From: Acidobacteriota bacterium
GTDB lineage: Bacteria; Acidobacteriota; UBA890; WLXD01
Reading direction: 5' to 3'
Length of the DNA stretch: 33,116 nt
Assembly: GCA_029263335.1 (NCBI GenBank)
Contig: JAJCXS010000309.1
Location: 1 to 33,116, forward strand
The notes under the pieces are model-generated. The model saw only the letters and a program-made list of their open reading frames with translations. It was not told where the DNA came from and searched no databases. This document shows, piece after piece, positions 23,285-32,528 of this stretch. Both the position numbers and the translations under genes were made by a program. Position 1 is the stretch's first letter. Every line of letters begins with the position of its first letter.

Positions 23285-24613
23285 CTAGTTCGCAGGATCG
23301 TTCTCGGCACCGCTCGGGAGGACCAGTCGGTACAGACGGACCTTGGAGATCCCGAACTCATCCTCGTAACCGGCGACCATGAGATTCCCGCGGACAAATG
23401 GCCCGAACAGGCTTAGTCCCTCGGGGCGGTCGAGCGAGCCGAGAAATTCACCGGTCGATCGATCGAAGATGTCGAGCAGAGGCTCGGACTGCCAGCAGCG
23501 TATGTAGGGCTCGCCTGGCGACATGGAGTCCCGACTCTCGTGGCAGGGATCGACGCGGCGGCCGCGCCCTTCGCGCGAGACCCAGATCCACCCCGAATGA
23601 TCGTCGACGAAGCTCCGGATCCGTGGCTTGGTCGCCGGCATCCCTTCTCCGTCCCAGCTGAAGTCCGGGGCTTGCGCGCGCTGGTCTATCTCGATCATTC
23701 GTCTTGCCCATTCGGCCTCGTTCGGGTCGATAGGGACCGGCGCTGTGACGCGCTCGATGGCCGTGGTGCTGCCATCCGGGGCGACAATGTGAAAGCGGTA
23801 GCGATCGCCGTGCGCCCACAGCACCGACCCGTCTGGAAGCGCGGCCAGGAGCGCTCGCGAAACGCTCCACGGCACGGGAACATCGCTTGTCCTGCCGCGG
23901 CGGGTCACCCGGTAGGTCGCCGGAGCTTGCACGAGTTGCGGAGCGAACCACGGCTTGCCCTCGTATCCATCCGGACCGAATACGACCGTACCTAACTGAC
24001 GGCGCCACGATGTCACGCTTCGTTGCGTTCCCATTCCCCCGTAGACGGACACGAGGACGGTGTCGCGAAGCGCCATCACCAGAAAGGGCACGACCATCAC
24101 GCCGTCGCCGGGCGGCGCCTCTCGCGTTCGCCACTCCTCGATGAACTCGCCCTCCGGCGTGAAGAACGCTGTGCGCGCGGCTGCGCCGGCCGTGCTGGTG
24201 ACCGCTACGCGCCCGTCCGGCGTGATCGACATGTGCCGCGCCCTTTCGAGCTGTCCCGGCCCCTGTCCCGGCTCGCCGAAGTCTCGATGATGTTCACCGT
24301 CGAGGCCGTACACGCGGACGCGGCCGTCGCGCGCTTCGAGCAGGTAGATCTCTTCGTCGGTCATCGAGAAGGGCCAGGGGCTGTTGAACATGTAGCGGTC
24401 GTCGCCCTCATCGACCCCGATCTCCAGCACCATCTCCAGTGTGGCGTTGCCGCCCCACCTGGATCCCGACAGATTCCGGATTACGGTTACATCGCCCTCG
24501 GTGACCCGCTCCACCTGGAGGCGCGCGTCGTCCGCGACCTCCTCTTCGACAACCTCTCCGGCACAAGCCACCGTAAGGGCCGCGACCGCGACCGTCCCCG
24601 CACGCAGTTTCAT
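23285..24613 (-). CDS. 6-bladed beta-propeller lipoprotein
   Basis: A 442-residue lipoprotein. MKLRAGTVAVAALTVACAG has lipobox-like TVAC with Cys17, followed by an acidic linker. Propeller signatures: WPFSMTDEEIYLLEARDGRVRVYGLDGEH, then FGEPGQGPGQLERARHMSITPDGRVAV (the same G-x-GQGPG motif as at 17890). The last blade is RCWQSEPLLDIFD...EFLG. The ATG at 24613 was chosen over a GTG four codons earlier because GAGG sits 6 nt before it. It lies upstream of padR and the ADOP permease on the same strand (169 bp gap), repeating the propeller-plus-ADOP arrangement. Ligand unknown. Confidence 0.85.
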   Translation of the reverse strand: MKLRAGTVAVAALTVACAGEVVEEEVADDARLQVERVTEGDVTVIRNLSGSRWGGNATLEMVLEIGVDEGDDRYMFNSPWPFSMTDEEIYLLEARDGRVRVYGLDGEHHRDFGEPGQGPGQLERARHMSITPDGRVAVTSTAGAAARTAFFTPEGEFIEEWRTREAPPGDGVMVVPFLVMALRDTVLVSVYGGMGTQRSVTSWRRQLGTVVFGPDGYEGKPWFAPQLVQAPATYRVTRRGRTSDVPVPWSVSRALLAALPDGSVLWAHGDRYRFHIVAPDGSTTAIERVTAPVPIDPNEAEWARRMIEIDQRAQAPDFSWDGEGMPATKPRIRSFVDDHSGWIWVSREGRGRRVDPCHESRDSMSPGEPYIRCWQSEPLLDIFDRSTGEFLGSLDRPEGLSLFGPFVRGNLMVAGYEDEFGISKVRLYRLVLPSGAENDPAN

Positions 24614-24739
24614 GCCACACCTCACCGTTGGATCTCAGGGCTCTCAATAGGTGAACGGGCTGCGGACGGTTCTTACGAAGAGGGCGTTCTCGTCTTCCGC
24701 CACATTCCCCACGGCCGCGGTGCTAGCTTTGGGAGCACC

Positions 24740-26179
24740 ATGTTGCGCCGAATCACCGTTCTGAGCCTGATTGCCATCCTCCTGAGCCCTGTCTCGCCGG
24801 CCATGGCCGAGGACAAGGTGAAGGGGTACGTGGAGTGGCTGCGTGGCGACACCCTCATCGTCGAGGGGCAGCGCGTGCGGGTACACGCGGGCACGCGCTA
24901 CTCGGGCAACGATGTCCGCAGCTTCGAGGAACTCACGCTGGGCTACGAGATCGAGGCCAAGGGCGAGCGCGATGCCAGCGGCGCGATCGTCGCTCGCGAG
25001 ATCAAGTCGAAGCCGAACGGCAACGCGATGTTCGAAGGCGACGTGTTGGAGGCGACCAACGAGATCGAGCAGATCTGGGTTCGGCGAGGCCGCATGTTCG
25101 AGCCCGACGAGGAGGGCGAGGAGCAGACGATCGGCCGCCTTATCGAGACCGGGCCGCAGGCCGATCGCGTGCGCAACATCATGCGCCGGCTGACGCCGCC
25201 CTATATCGACTTCGATCGCCAGGTGCGCGTGCATCTGGTCGATACCGAGGAATGGAACGCCGCCGCCATGGGTAACGGCGCCATCTGGGTCTACACCGGG
25301 CTCGCCGAGAGCATGTCCGACGACGAACTCGCCATGGTGCTGGGCCACGAGCTGGCGCACTACACGCACGAGCACTCGCGCCGCCAGGCCAAGAGCAGCA
25401 TGTGGCAGGGGCTGCTCGGGCTGGGCGCGTTCGTGGCCGCCGAGGCGCTCAATGACGACACTGCAAGCGGTGTGGCCGGCGTCGCGGCGGGCCTCGGCTT
25501 GACGGTGTGGGGAAGCGGCTACAGTCGCGACCTCGAGGATCAGGCGGACATCGTGGGACTTCGCTATGCCCACGAGGGAGGCTTCGATGTCGGTGCCGGC
25601 ACGCGGTTGTGGGGCAAGTTCCGCGACCGTTATGGCGAAAGCGACACCATCTCCAACTTCTTTTTCGGCAGCCACTCACGCCCGACCGATCGCATCCAGA
25701 ACATCGAAGCGGAGATCGCCCGCAACTATCCGGCCAGCCCGCCCTGGAGCTTCGTGCCGGTAGAGCGCGCGCCGCGTGTCGAGCCGACGGCGGACGCGGC
25801 GGCCGCGGAAACCAACGAGTGGGTCGAACAGGTGCGCGCCCAGCTAGCAGAGTTCGAGAGCGAACTCGGAGACGGGTTCTCGCCAGCGTATGAAGCCGTA
25901 GTCGACACCCTCAAGACCGGCAACTCTACGACCCTGACGATGAAGGTTCGAAAGGGGCTCGAGTACGTCGTGTTCGGCGCCTGCGACAACGACTGCGACG
26001 ATCTCGACCTGTTTGCGTTCGGGGCCCGGGGCGAGGAGATCGCTCGTGACATCGAGCCCGACGACTATCCGGTGCTGCAGTTCAGGGCGCGAAAAGGCGG
26101 TGCGCTGACCATCCGCGTGGAGCTGGTCGGCTGCGCCACCAAGCGGTGCGTATTCGGAGTCCAGACCTACGTCCGCTAG
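24740..26179 (+). CDS. Secreted M48-family metalloprotease with N-terminal DUF5666-like domain
   Basis: A 479-residue exported protease. Signal peptide 1-23 (cleavage after AMA). Residues about 27-92 form a small OB-like domain with the DUF5666 pattern (VKGYVEWLRGDTLIVEGQRV ... IVAREIK). The M48 catalytic core follows: helix with HELAH (His203, Glu204, His207) in VLGHELAHYTHEHSRRQ, and third zinc ligand Glu266 in SRDLEDQAD. A C-terminal beta domain (about 370-479) contains four cysteines (ACDNDCDD, GCATKRC). BepA/LoiP-type enzymes act in the periplasm on misfolded outer-membrane proteins; the same role is likely here. ATG start with GGGAG upstream; divergent from the propeller gene across 126 bp. 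Confidence 0.85.
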   Translation: MLRRITVLSLIAILLSPVSPAMAEDKVKGYVEWLRGDTLIVEGQRVRVHAGTRYSGNDVRSFEELTLGYEIEAKGERDASGAIVAREIKSKPNGNAMFEGDVLEATNEIEQIWVRRGRMFEPDEEGEEQTIGRLIETGPQADRVRNIMRRLTPPYIDFDRQVRVHLVDTEEWNAAAMGNGAIWVYTGLAESMSDDELAMVLGHELAHYTHEHSRRQAKSSMWQGLLGLGAFVAAEALNDDTASGVAGVAAGLGLTVWGSGYSRDLEDQADIVGLRYAHEGGFDVGAGTRLWGKFRDRYGESDTISNFFFGSHSRPTDRIQNIEAEIARNYPASPPWSFVPVERAPRVEPTADAAAAETNEWVEQVRAQLAEFESELGDGFSPAYEAVVDTLKTGNSTTLTMKVRKGLEYVVFGACDNDCDDLDLFAFGARGEEIARDIEPDDYPVLQFRARKGGALTIRVELVGCATKRCVFGVQTYVR

Positions 26180-26245
26180 CGGCGGCGCTCGCCCCGGATA
26201 CGGGCTGACCTCGGACTCGCTCGTCGCGGCCGGAACTCCTGAGAG

Positions 26246-27637
26246 CTACTGGATGTAGCCGAGCGCGCGCAGTTCGTTGAGGATCTCGTCGGGAACCTCG
26301 CTGTCACTATTGAGGCGCATGTCCGAGACACTGAAGCGTTCCAGCAGCAGCCCCAGCTGGTCGCGCATCCGATCCCCGACTCCGGGGTTTTGCGCGAGGA
26401 CATTGGTGAGCTCATGGGGATCCTCGAGCAGGTCGTAGAGTTCATCATCGACCTGTGTCGATTCATGCAACTTCCAGCGACCGTCGAAGATCACGAACTT
26501 CTCACCTGGCCCCCAGATGTCCGGCCTCGAACGGGACGTTCTCTGCGCGAACAGCTGACGTCCCCGGGCCGCCGCGTCGAAGGCATTGACTCCCTCGAAC
26601 TGGGCAACGAAGTCTGCTCCAACCTCCAGCTCGAGCGTTTCCACCAGCGTCGGCACCACATCGACGACACTCACCGGGCTGGATTGGCGCGTGCCGTGTA
26701 GCTCGAACTGGCCGGGGAACTTCATGATCAACGGTACGTGGAGGATTTCCTGGTAGATCCGGCCGTGCCCGAGACGGTCGTGCTGGCCCAGGCCTTCGCC
26801 GTGATCGCTCACCACCACGATCGTGGCATCGTCGTACCAGCCGCCCTCGCGTACGGCGTCGAGCAGACGCGCCACTTCGCCGTCCACAAAACGAATCTCG
26901 CCATCGTAGGCATCGTTCAAGAACGCCAGTCCCGGGTCCAAGCCAAGACCCCGCTCGCGCTGAAAGTCGGCGAGCACATCGCTTGGTCCGAGTACGTCGC
27001 TGACGTCCTCCGGCGACTCATGCGGGCTGTGTGGGTCGAAGTAGTGCACCCACAAGAAGAACGCCGATCCGGTTCGAGAAGCGAGCCACTCGAGAGCCAG
27101 GTCGGTGGTCTCGCTGCCCGGTCTCTGGGGAACTCCGCGGGCCGGTTCTGCCCATGTCTCCATGCCCGCATCGAGCCCCGATTGCGCCTTCACCGGCGTG
27201 GCGCTGACGAACCCTCCAGTCTCATACCCGAGAGCCAGCAGTTCCTCCTGAAGAAAGCTACCGCGCCGGGCCCCGGATGCCGCAACCGACTGCTGATTCG
27301 AGGTGATGCCGGTCTGCATCGGATACAAGCTCGTGAAGATCGACGCGTGGGCCGGCCGCGTCGTGCCCGCGGTTGAATACGCCTGCTCGAACAGGATTCC
27401 CTCGCGCGCCAGCGCGTCGAGATTCGGTGATGTCTCGCGCACATAGCCGTACGCCCCCAGGTGATCGGCGCGTAGGGTGTCGATCGTCACCACAATGATC
27501 GGGCCACCGGTTATCCCGGCGGTAGGCGGTGGCTCCACGGGCACCATCGGGTCGGGACCCGAATCACACGCCCCAGTTGCGGCGAGCACGCTCAGGACGA
27601 TGAGCCCGCGCGCAGAGCTGAGTTCACCTGCGAACAT
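26246..27637 (-). CDS. Sulfatase-superfamily lipoprotein, Thr-type active site
   Basis: A 463-residue exported hydrolase of the alkaline phosphatase/sulfatase fold. Lipoprotein-like start with Cys24. The metal site begins with VVTIDTLRADHLGAYG (Asp53). Where FGly sulfatases have C-x-P-x-R this protein has Thr93-Arg-Pro-Ala-His97 (GTTRPAHASIFTSLYP). VVSDHGEGLGQHDRLGHG supplies the Asp-His metal ligands. Thr-type members are usually phospho-ester or phosphotransfer enzymes, so 'sulfatase' may be wrong. It ends ELRALGYIQ. Start chosen at 27637 (GGAG upstream, signal peptide directly after); an in-frame extension to 27841 has no signal. Divergent from the sulfatase at 27736 across 98 bp. Confidence 0.82.
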   Translation of the reverse strand: MFAGELSSARGLIVLSVLAATGACDSGPDPMVPVEPPPTAGITGGPIIVVTIDTLRADHLGAYGYVRETSPNLDALAREGILFEQAYSTAGTTRPAHASIFTSLYPMQTGITSNQQSVAASGARRGSFLQEELLALGYETGGFVSATPVKAQSGLDAGMETWAEPARGVPQRPGSETTDLALEWLASRTGSAFFLWVHYFDPHSPHESPEDVSDVLGPSDVLADFQRERGLGLDPGLAFLNDAYDGEIRFVDGEVARLLDAVREGGWYDDATIVVVSDHGEGLGQHDRLGHGRIYQEILHVPLIMKFPGQFELHGTRQSSPVSVVDVVPTLVETLELEVGADFVAQFEGVNAFDAAARGRQLFAQRTSRSRPDIWGPGEKFVIFDGRWKLHESTQVDDELYDLLEDPHELTNVLAQNPGVGDRMRDQLGLLLERFSVSDMRLNSDSEVPDEILNELRALGYIQ

Positions 27638-27735
27638 TTCCGAACTCCCGTGCTTTGGTTCGAGCGAGCGGAGACTCTCACGTAGACTACGAATCTCCCG
27701 AGAATCGTACCCCACTCCCCGTCCTGCGAGCTCCG

Positions 27736-29547
27736 ATGCAAGACCATGGCGCGCGCCACCTGCCAACGATGCTCCTCCTGCTGGCGGCTGTAGCTGCCTG
27801 TTCGGATTCGCGGCTTGAACAGGAGCAAGGCCCGCCAACATCCCAGCACGTCCAAACCGAAAGCAGTTCCTGGTCAGGGTCGCGCGTCAATATTGTCCTG
27901 ATCCTCACGGATGACCAGCGCTGGGACACTCTTGACTCCATGCCGTACTTGGCTCAGCTGGCCAATGAGGGCGTTCGGTTCGACAACGCCATGGTCACCA
28001 CGCCCGCGTGCAACCCTGTTCGAGCCAGCCTTCTGTCGGGCGGAGTGCATGCGGCGCAGGCCGGGATTCTCGAGAACAGGGGTAGCAATTCCGACCTCCA
28101 GCGCTTCCGAGGCGACACCTCACTCGGCGTAACTCTCCAGAAATCAGGCTATATCACCGGCTTCGTCGGCAAGTACCTGAACAACTTCCAGGCCGCGACA
28201 AGACGTAGGTTGGCGCCTGACGGGCGTACCCTGAAACGCCACGAGACCCATGTTCCTCCGGGCTGGACGTCCTTCTGGGGTACGTCGACCCGCGAGAACA
28301 AGATCGAGAATCCGTGGCATCGATTTCCTCTGAACGAGGGATCGAGCGGCGAAACGTGGGGGGTAGGCAGGTCCGAGTGGATCGAAGGGCATATCGAAGA
28401 GAAGCAACGCGAATGGGCTCTCGGGTTTCTCGAAGGTCAGTCCGCGCGCGAGCCCTTCTTTCTGATGTTGTCGACGCATGCGCCGCATGCCCCGGCTGTG
28501 CCGGAGGCTCCGGACGCCGACCTGTTCTCCGATTTCGTATACCGGGACCGTGCGTACGCCGAGGCCGATATCGAGGACAAACCCACATGGGTACACGACG
28601 CCGCGGTGGTGTGGGACGAGGAGTCGGTGAATCGCGACTCGTTCCCCCGAAGTCAGCTCCGCTCGCTACGCTCCGTCGACCGCCTGGTGCGCGCCGTGGT
28701 GCAGCAGCTGGAAGAGAGCGGTCTCGCCAGCAATACGTTGCTCCTGGTCACTTCCGACAACGGCATGCTCTGGGGTGAACATCGGACGTTCGGCAAGAAC
28801 AAGGCTTTCGAGGAATCGATCCGCGTGCCCCTGGTCGCTTGGCGGCCGGGGATCAGCGTCGCTCGCGTGCCCCACCTGATAGCGGCCAATTTGGATGTGC
28901 CCGCCACCATCATGGATCTCGCCGGTGTCGACAACCCCGCGACATCGGGCGTGAGTCTCGGCCCCTTCCTGGACGGGATTACCCCACGTGACTGGCGGAC
29001 CGAGGTCGTCATCGAGAGCTATTCCGAGCCCGCATGGCTCGGGGTCCGCAGAATGGCCGTGGACGAGGACGGCACGATCGTCGATTCGCACAAGTACATC
29101 GAGTACTACGACGGGAGCAAGGAACTCTACGATCTTGGTAGCGACCCTCTGGAGAAGCGGAGCCGCCACGAGGACACCAGGATGGAGGACGTGCGGAACT
29201 CGCTGTCAGCGTCTCTGCCAATCGCCCGAGGCCCGGTCATTTTTGGCCCGAGCGAGGCGACTCCGGGTATCGTCGGAACAGAATGGTCGCTTGTTCCACG
29301 GGCATGTTGCGACGAGCAGCCAATGGACTGGGACATCTACGGTGGAAACCTGCCGCCAGGTCTGGAGCTGGACGGTGCTGATGGCCGGATTCACGGCGTC
29401 CCGACCAAGGCCGGGAGCTACAAGTTCTCGCTACGTGTCCGAACCGATCGAGTCGCGGCGCCTGGTAGGCCCGGCTTCTTCGTCCATGACTACGCGGTGA
29501 CCATCGCGGAGCCGGGGTTGGAGGATGACGGCGGGCAGCCCCGTTAG
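27736..29547 (+). CDS. FGly-type sulfatase lipoprotein with C-terminal Ig-like domain
   Basis: A 603-residue lipoprotein (lipobox AVAAC, Cys22). The sulfatase domain opens with NIVLILTDDQRWDTLD (Asp59, Asp60). The nucleophile site is Cys92-Asn-Pro-Val-Arg96, a canonical C-x-P-x-R that a formylglycine-generating enzyme can activate. TSDNGMLWGEHRTFGKN supplies later metal and substrate ligands. After about residue 510 a putative-Ig (He_PIG-type) module follows: DIYGGNLPPGLELDGADGRIHGVPTKAGSYKFSLRV. No formylglycine-generating enzyme is in the window. The ATG at 27736 was chosen to give a proper basic n-region; an in-frame upstream extension exists. Substrate is probably a sulfated glycan, by family. 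Confidence 0.85.
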   Translation: MQDHGARHLPTMLLLLAAVAACSDSRLEQEQGPPTSQHVQTESSSWSGSRVNIVLILTDDQRWDTLDSMPYLAQLANEGVRFDNAMVTTPACNPVRASLLSGGVHAAQAGILENRGSNSDLQRFRGDTSLGVTLQKSGYITGFVGKYLNNFQAATRRRLAPDGRTLKRHETHVPPGWTSFWGTSTRENKIENPWHRFPLNEGSSGETWGVGRSEWIEGHIEEKQREWALGFLEGQSAREPFFLMLSTHAPHAPAVPEAPDADLFSDFVYRDRAYAEADIEDKPTWVHDAAVVWDEESVNRDSFPRSQLRSLRSVDRLVRAVVQQLEESGLASNTLLLVTSDNGMLWGEHRTFGKNKAFEESIRVPLVAWRPGISVARVPHLIAANLDVPATIMDLAGVDNPATSGVSLGPFLDGITPRDWRTEVVIESYSEPAWLGVRRMAVDEDGTIVDSHKYIEYYDGSKELYDLGSDPLEKRSRHEDTRMEDVRNSLSASLPIARGPVIFGPSEATPGIVGTEWSLVPRACCDEQPMDWDIYGGNLPPGLELDGADGRIHGVPTKAGSYKFSLRVRTDRVAAPGRPGFFVHDYAVTIAEPGLEDDGGQPR

Positions 29548-29575
29548 GGAGTTCCGCGCCAGCGCGACCGCTCTG

Positions 29576-31018
29576 CTATTGGATGTAGCCGAGCGCTCGT
29601 AGCTGTTCGAGGGCTTCCTCGGAGACGCTACCCGGGGTGGCCCCGCTCTCGGTGCTGGCCACCAACTGCACGAGTCGGTCGCGGAACAGGTCTCTGATCT
29701 CGGCATACTCTTCGGAGTCGATCAGATCGACCAGCTCATAGGGATCGGCGCTGAGGTCGTAGAACTCGTCGGGCCCCTCGGTGAACAGCAGGTACTTGTA
29801 GCCCAGATCCTGGTACGAGTACCGGGAGCCGGGTTCGTAGTTGAACTTCTCCTGCCGCTTGGGTTTGCCCGTGTAGCGACTTCGCTCCGAGAAGGCGAAG
29901 AGCCTTCGCCCCGAAGGCGTCGAGCCCTGCAAGTAGGGCCACAGGGAACGCCCCTGGACCGGCATCGCCTGCTCCAGCTCGCCAAGCTGCAGCATGTCCA
30001 TGACCGTCGGCAGCACGTCGGTGAGCTCCACGATCGCGTCGCCCACGCGGCGCGGCCCGAATGCTCCGTCGCTGGACCAAAACAACAACGGCACATGCAG
30101 CTGGGCGTTGTAGATGTGCACGGAATGGCCGAAGTTGCCGTGCGATCCCAGGCCCTGCCCATGATCGCCAAAGATGATCCAGACGGTGTCGTCCTGGAGA
30201 TCCTGCGACGCCATGAAGTCGAACAGGCGCCTCAGCTCGGTATCGGCGTAGAGGATCTCGGCGTCGTAATCGAGCACCCGCTGGTCCAGCTGCGCCCGGC
30301 CGGCCGGGAGTCCCTGCGAGGCCAGGCGTGTGTCGTGTGCCTCGATGCCAGCGACGGCCAGCTTCTCGTCGATCTGCTGGCGATACTCCGGCGGGGGCAT
30401 CAGCGGCTTGTGGGCATCGTAGACATGCACCCACAGGAACATCGATGCGTCGGGCTCCACTTCAGCGCCCAGCCATTCGATCGCCGCGTCAATGGTGGGA
30501 CGCGCGGGCCGGTACGCGGCACCTCCCATCAGCGCTCGCGAGTACTCCCCCTGGGGCTCGTCCCAATGCTGGAAGCCCTGACGGAGATTGCCGCCCAGCG
30601 GCGCGTCGGCGCTGGTGAACGCGGCCGTCCGATATCCGGCGCCGGCAAGCACCTCGGCCATGGTCACGAACTCGTCCTCGAGGACGAGCCCATTGCGTTG
30701 AACGCCATGCTGAATCGGATACAAAGACGTGAATAGCGACGCATGCGACGGCTTGGTGGTCGCCGACTGCGCGTAGGCCCGCTCGAACAGAGTGCCTTCC
30801 GCCGCTAGCTGATCGAACCAGGGACTGGTCTCGAGGTCATATCCGAGCGCCGAGAGGTGGTCGGCACGCGTCGTGTCGAGCGTAATCAACACCACGCGCC
30901 TAACATTGAACTCTTCCTGGGCCGGAGCACACGCCGAGACCATCGCCAGAGCGGTCAGGCGGACAACCCATACCCCGGCGCGGCCTCGCCAACGACGTTG
31001 CGTGTCCGTCTCACTCAT
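29576..31018 (-). CDS. Sulfatase-superfamily lipoprotein, Thr-type active site
   Basis: A 480-residue lipoprotein (VSAC, Cys30). RVVLITLDTTRADHLSALGY gives the first metal Asp48. The nucleophile position is Thr88-Lys-Pro-Ser-His92 in TTKPSHASLFTSLYP, as in the paralogue at 26246. IFGDHGQGLGSHGNFGHS supplies the metal Asp/His set. It ends QLRALGYIQ, the same last eight residues as the 26246 protein, so the two are close paralogues in outline. Its ATG lies 8 nt inside the end of the sulfatase gene at 31011, which implies a two-gene leftward operon with coupled translation. Convergent with 27736 across 28 bp. Confidence 0.85.
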   Translation of the reverse strand: MSETDTQRRWRGRAGVWVVRLTALAMVSACAPAQEEFNVRRVVLITLDTTRADHLSALGYDLETSPWFDQLAAEGTLFERAYAQSATTKPSHASLFTSLYPIQHGVQRNGLVLEDEFVTMAEVLAGAGYRTAAFTSADAPLGGNLRQGFQHWDEPQGEYSRALMGGAAYRPARPTIDAAIEWLGAEVEPDASMFLWVHVYDAHKPLMPPPEYRQQIDEKLAVAGIEAHDTRLASQGLPAGRAQLDQRVLDYDAEILYADTELRRLFDFMASQDLQDDTVWIIFGDHGQGLGSHGNFGHSVHIYNAQLHVPLLFWSSDGAFGPRRVGDAIVELTDVLPTVMDMLQLGELEQAMPVQGRSLWPYLQGSTPSGRRLFAFSERSRYTGKPKRQEKFNYEPGSRYSYQDLGYKYLLFTEGPDEFYDLSADPYELVDLIDSEEYAEIRDLFRDRLVQLVASTESGATPGSVSEEALEQLRALGYIQ

Positions 31019-32486
31019 CGGCCGAACCGATTCGCTTGGCTTCCTTGCGGCTGCTCCGGCGTTCCCGGCGGAGTTCGCGCGCCCGGCGCGACTTCTTGCG
31101 CTCCTTTCTTGTCATCCCCACCTCGGGCTCGACCACCCATCTCCGCTCGCCGCCGGTGATTGGATCGGCCATCTGGTCCAGCCAGGCGTTGTGCTCAGCC
31201 TCTAGCTCGACCACCAATCGCGGGTATCGGGTGGCCAAGTCGAACTCCTCAGCTGGATCCGAGTCGAGCCGGTATAGTTCTCGGTCCTCCTCGTGCGCGG
31301 ACAGTTTCCATTCACCGCGCCGAATTGCCCATTCGCCGGTTCTGCCGCCATCGCTCCAGTAGAGCGCATCGTGGTGCTCGTCGACCTCGCCCGTCAAGAG
31401 CGACAACATGCTCCTGCCGTCAAAATCCGCTGGCGACGGCAACTCGCCCACCGCGTCGAGCGCCGTCGGCAGGATGTCAAGCGAGATCACGGGTGTGTCA
31501 ACCGTGCCCCCGCCGGCGAATTTCGCCGGCCAACTGACAATGAGCGGCGTGCGGATGCCGCCCTCGTAGAACGAGCCCTTGAAGCCACGCAGCGGCGAGT
31601 TGTCCGCGCGCATCGAACGCGAGCCGCCGTTGTCCGTCAGGAAGAAGAGGATCGTGTCGTCGAACAGATCCTCCTGCTTCAGTTTCTCGACGACCTCCCC
31701 CACCCCATTGTCGAGGTGCTCGAGCATCGCCATCAGGACTACGCGCTCGATCTCGCTGTCCGGGTACCGCTCGCGGAAGCGATCGATGCCCTCCTGTGGG
31801 GCCTGCGGCGGCGCGTGAACGGCGTTGTAGGCAAGGTACAGAAAGAAGGGGTCCGACTTGTTGCGATCGATGAAGTCGATCGCCTCCTCGGTGAGACGGT
31901 TGGTCAGATAGCCTTCGTCGCCGATCCGTTCCGTGTTCCGGTAGAGCGGCTGGGCGAACTCGCCATCCGAACCGAGGCGAAGATCAAAGTAGTCGCGGCC
32001 GCCGCGCCCCATGAATGTGTAGGCCTCGTCGAAACCGCGGTTCGATGCGTGCCACTTGAGTTCTGGATAGTCGTCATCCAGGCCGAGATGCCACTTGCCG
32101 ATCACCGTTGACACGTATTCGTCGGGCAAGAAGGTGGGAAAGATCGGCACGGCCGGATCAAAACCACGCCCGCCATCAGCCTTGGAGTAAACCCCCACAC
32201 GGTGCTGGTACCGTCCCAACATCAGCCCCGCACGGGTCGGCGAACAGGTCTGGCCGCTGGTGTAGGCTTGGCTGAAGCGGATACCATCAGCCGCCAAGGC
32301 GTCCATGTTGGGAGTGGACACGTCGAAGGCATGGTCAGGATTCAGGCTAATGTCACCGTATCCTTGGTCATCGGTCAGGATGACGACGACATTGGGCCGG
32401 GCAACAGGTCCGGTCTGCACTACCTCCGGCCTAGAGCAACTCGTGACGAGCAGCACGCCGATGACGACAAGAAGTCTTGCTCTCAC
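31011..32486 (-). CDS. Arylsulfatase-like FGly-type lipoprotein with basic C-terminal tail
   Basis: A 491-residue arylsulfatase A-type enzyme. Lipoprotein signal with VTSC (Cys17). RPNVVVILTDDQGYGD holds Asp39 and Asp40. The active-site Cys81-Ser-Pro-Thr-Arg85 is followed by the second half of the sulfatase signature (AGLMLGRYQHRVG). IGKWHLG and FFLTDNGG...FKGSFYEGGIRTPLI are further conserved blocks. The last about 35 residues are almost entirely Arg/Lys/Glu/Ser (TRKERKKSRRARELRRERR...), unlike typical sulfatases. GTG start with GGAG 8 nt upstream. First gene of the pair with 29576. Confidence 0.9.
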   Translation of the reverse strand: MRARLLVVIGVLLVTSCSRPEVVQTGPVARPNVVVILTDDQGYGDISLNPDHAFDVSTPNMDALAADGIRFSQAYTSGQTCSPTRAGLMLGRYQHRVGVYSKADGGRGFDPAVPIFPTFLPDEYVSTVIGKWHLGLDDDYPELKWHASNRGFDEAYTFMGRGGRDYFDLRLGSDGEFAQPLYRNTERIGDEGYLTNRLTEEAIDFIDRNKSDPFFLYLAYNAVHAPPQAPQEGIDRFRERYPDSEIERVVLMAMLEHLDNGVGEVVEKLKQEDLFDDTILFFLTDNGGSRSMRADNSPLRGFKGSFYEGGIRTPLIVSWPAKFAGGGTVDTPVISLDILPTALDAVGELPSPADFDGRSMLSLLTGEVDEHHDALYWSDGGRTGEWAIRRGEWKLSAHEEDRELYRLDSDPAEEFDLATRYPRLVVELEAEHNAWLDQMADPITGGERRWVVEPEVGMTRKERKKSRRARELRRERRSSRKEAKRIGSADE

Positions 32487-32528
32487 AGTTCGGTCTCCAG
32501 CCCCCTGCCCACAACAACTACCCTCGCC

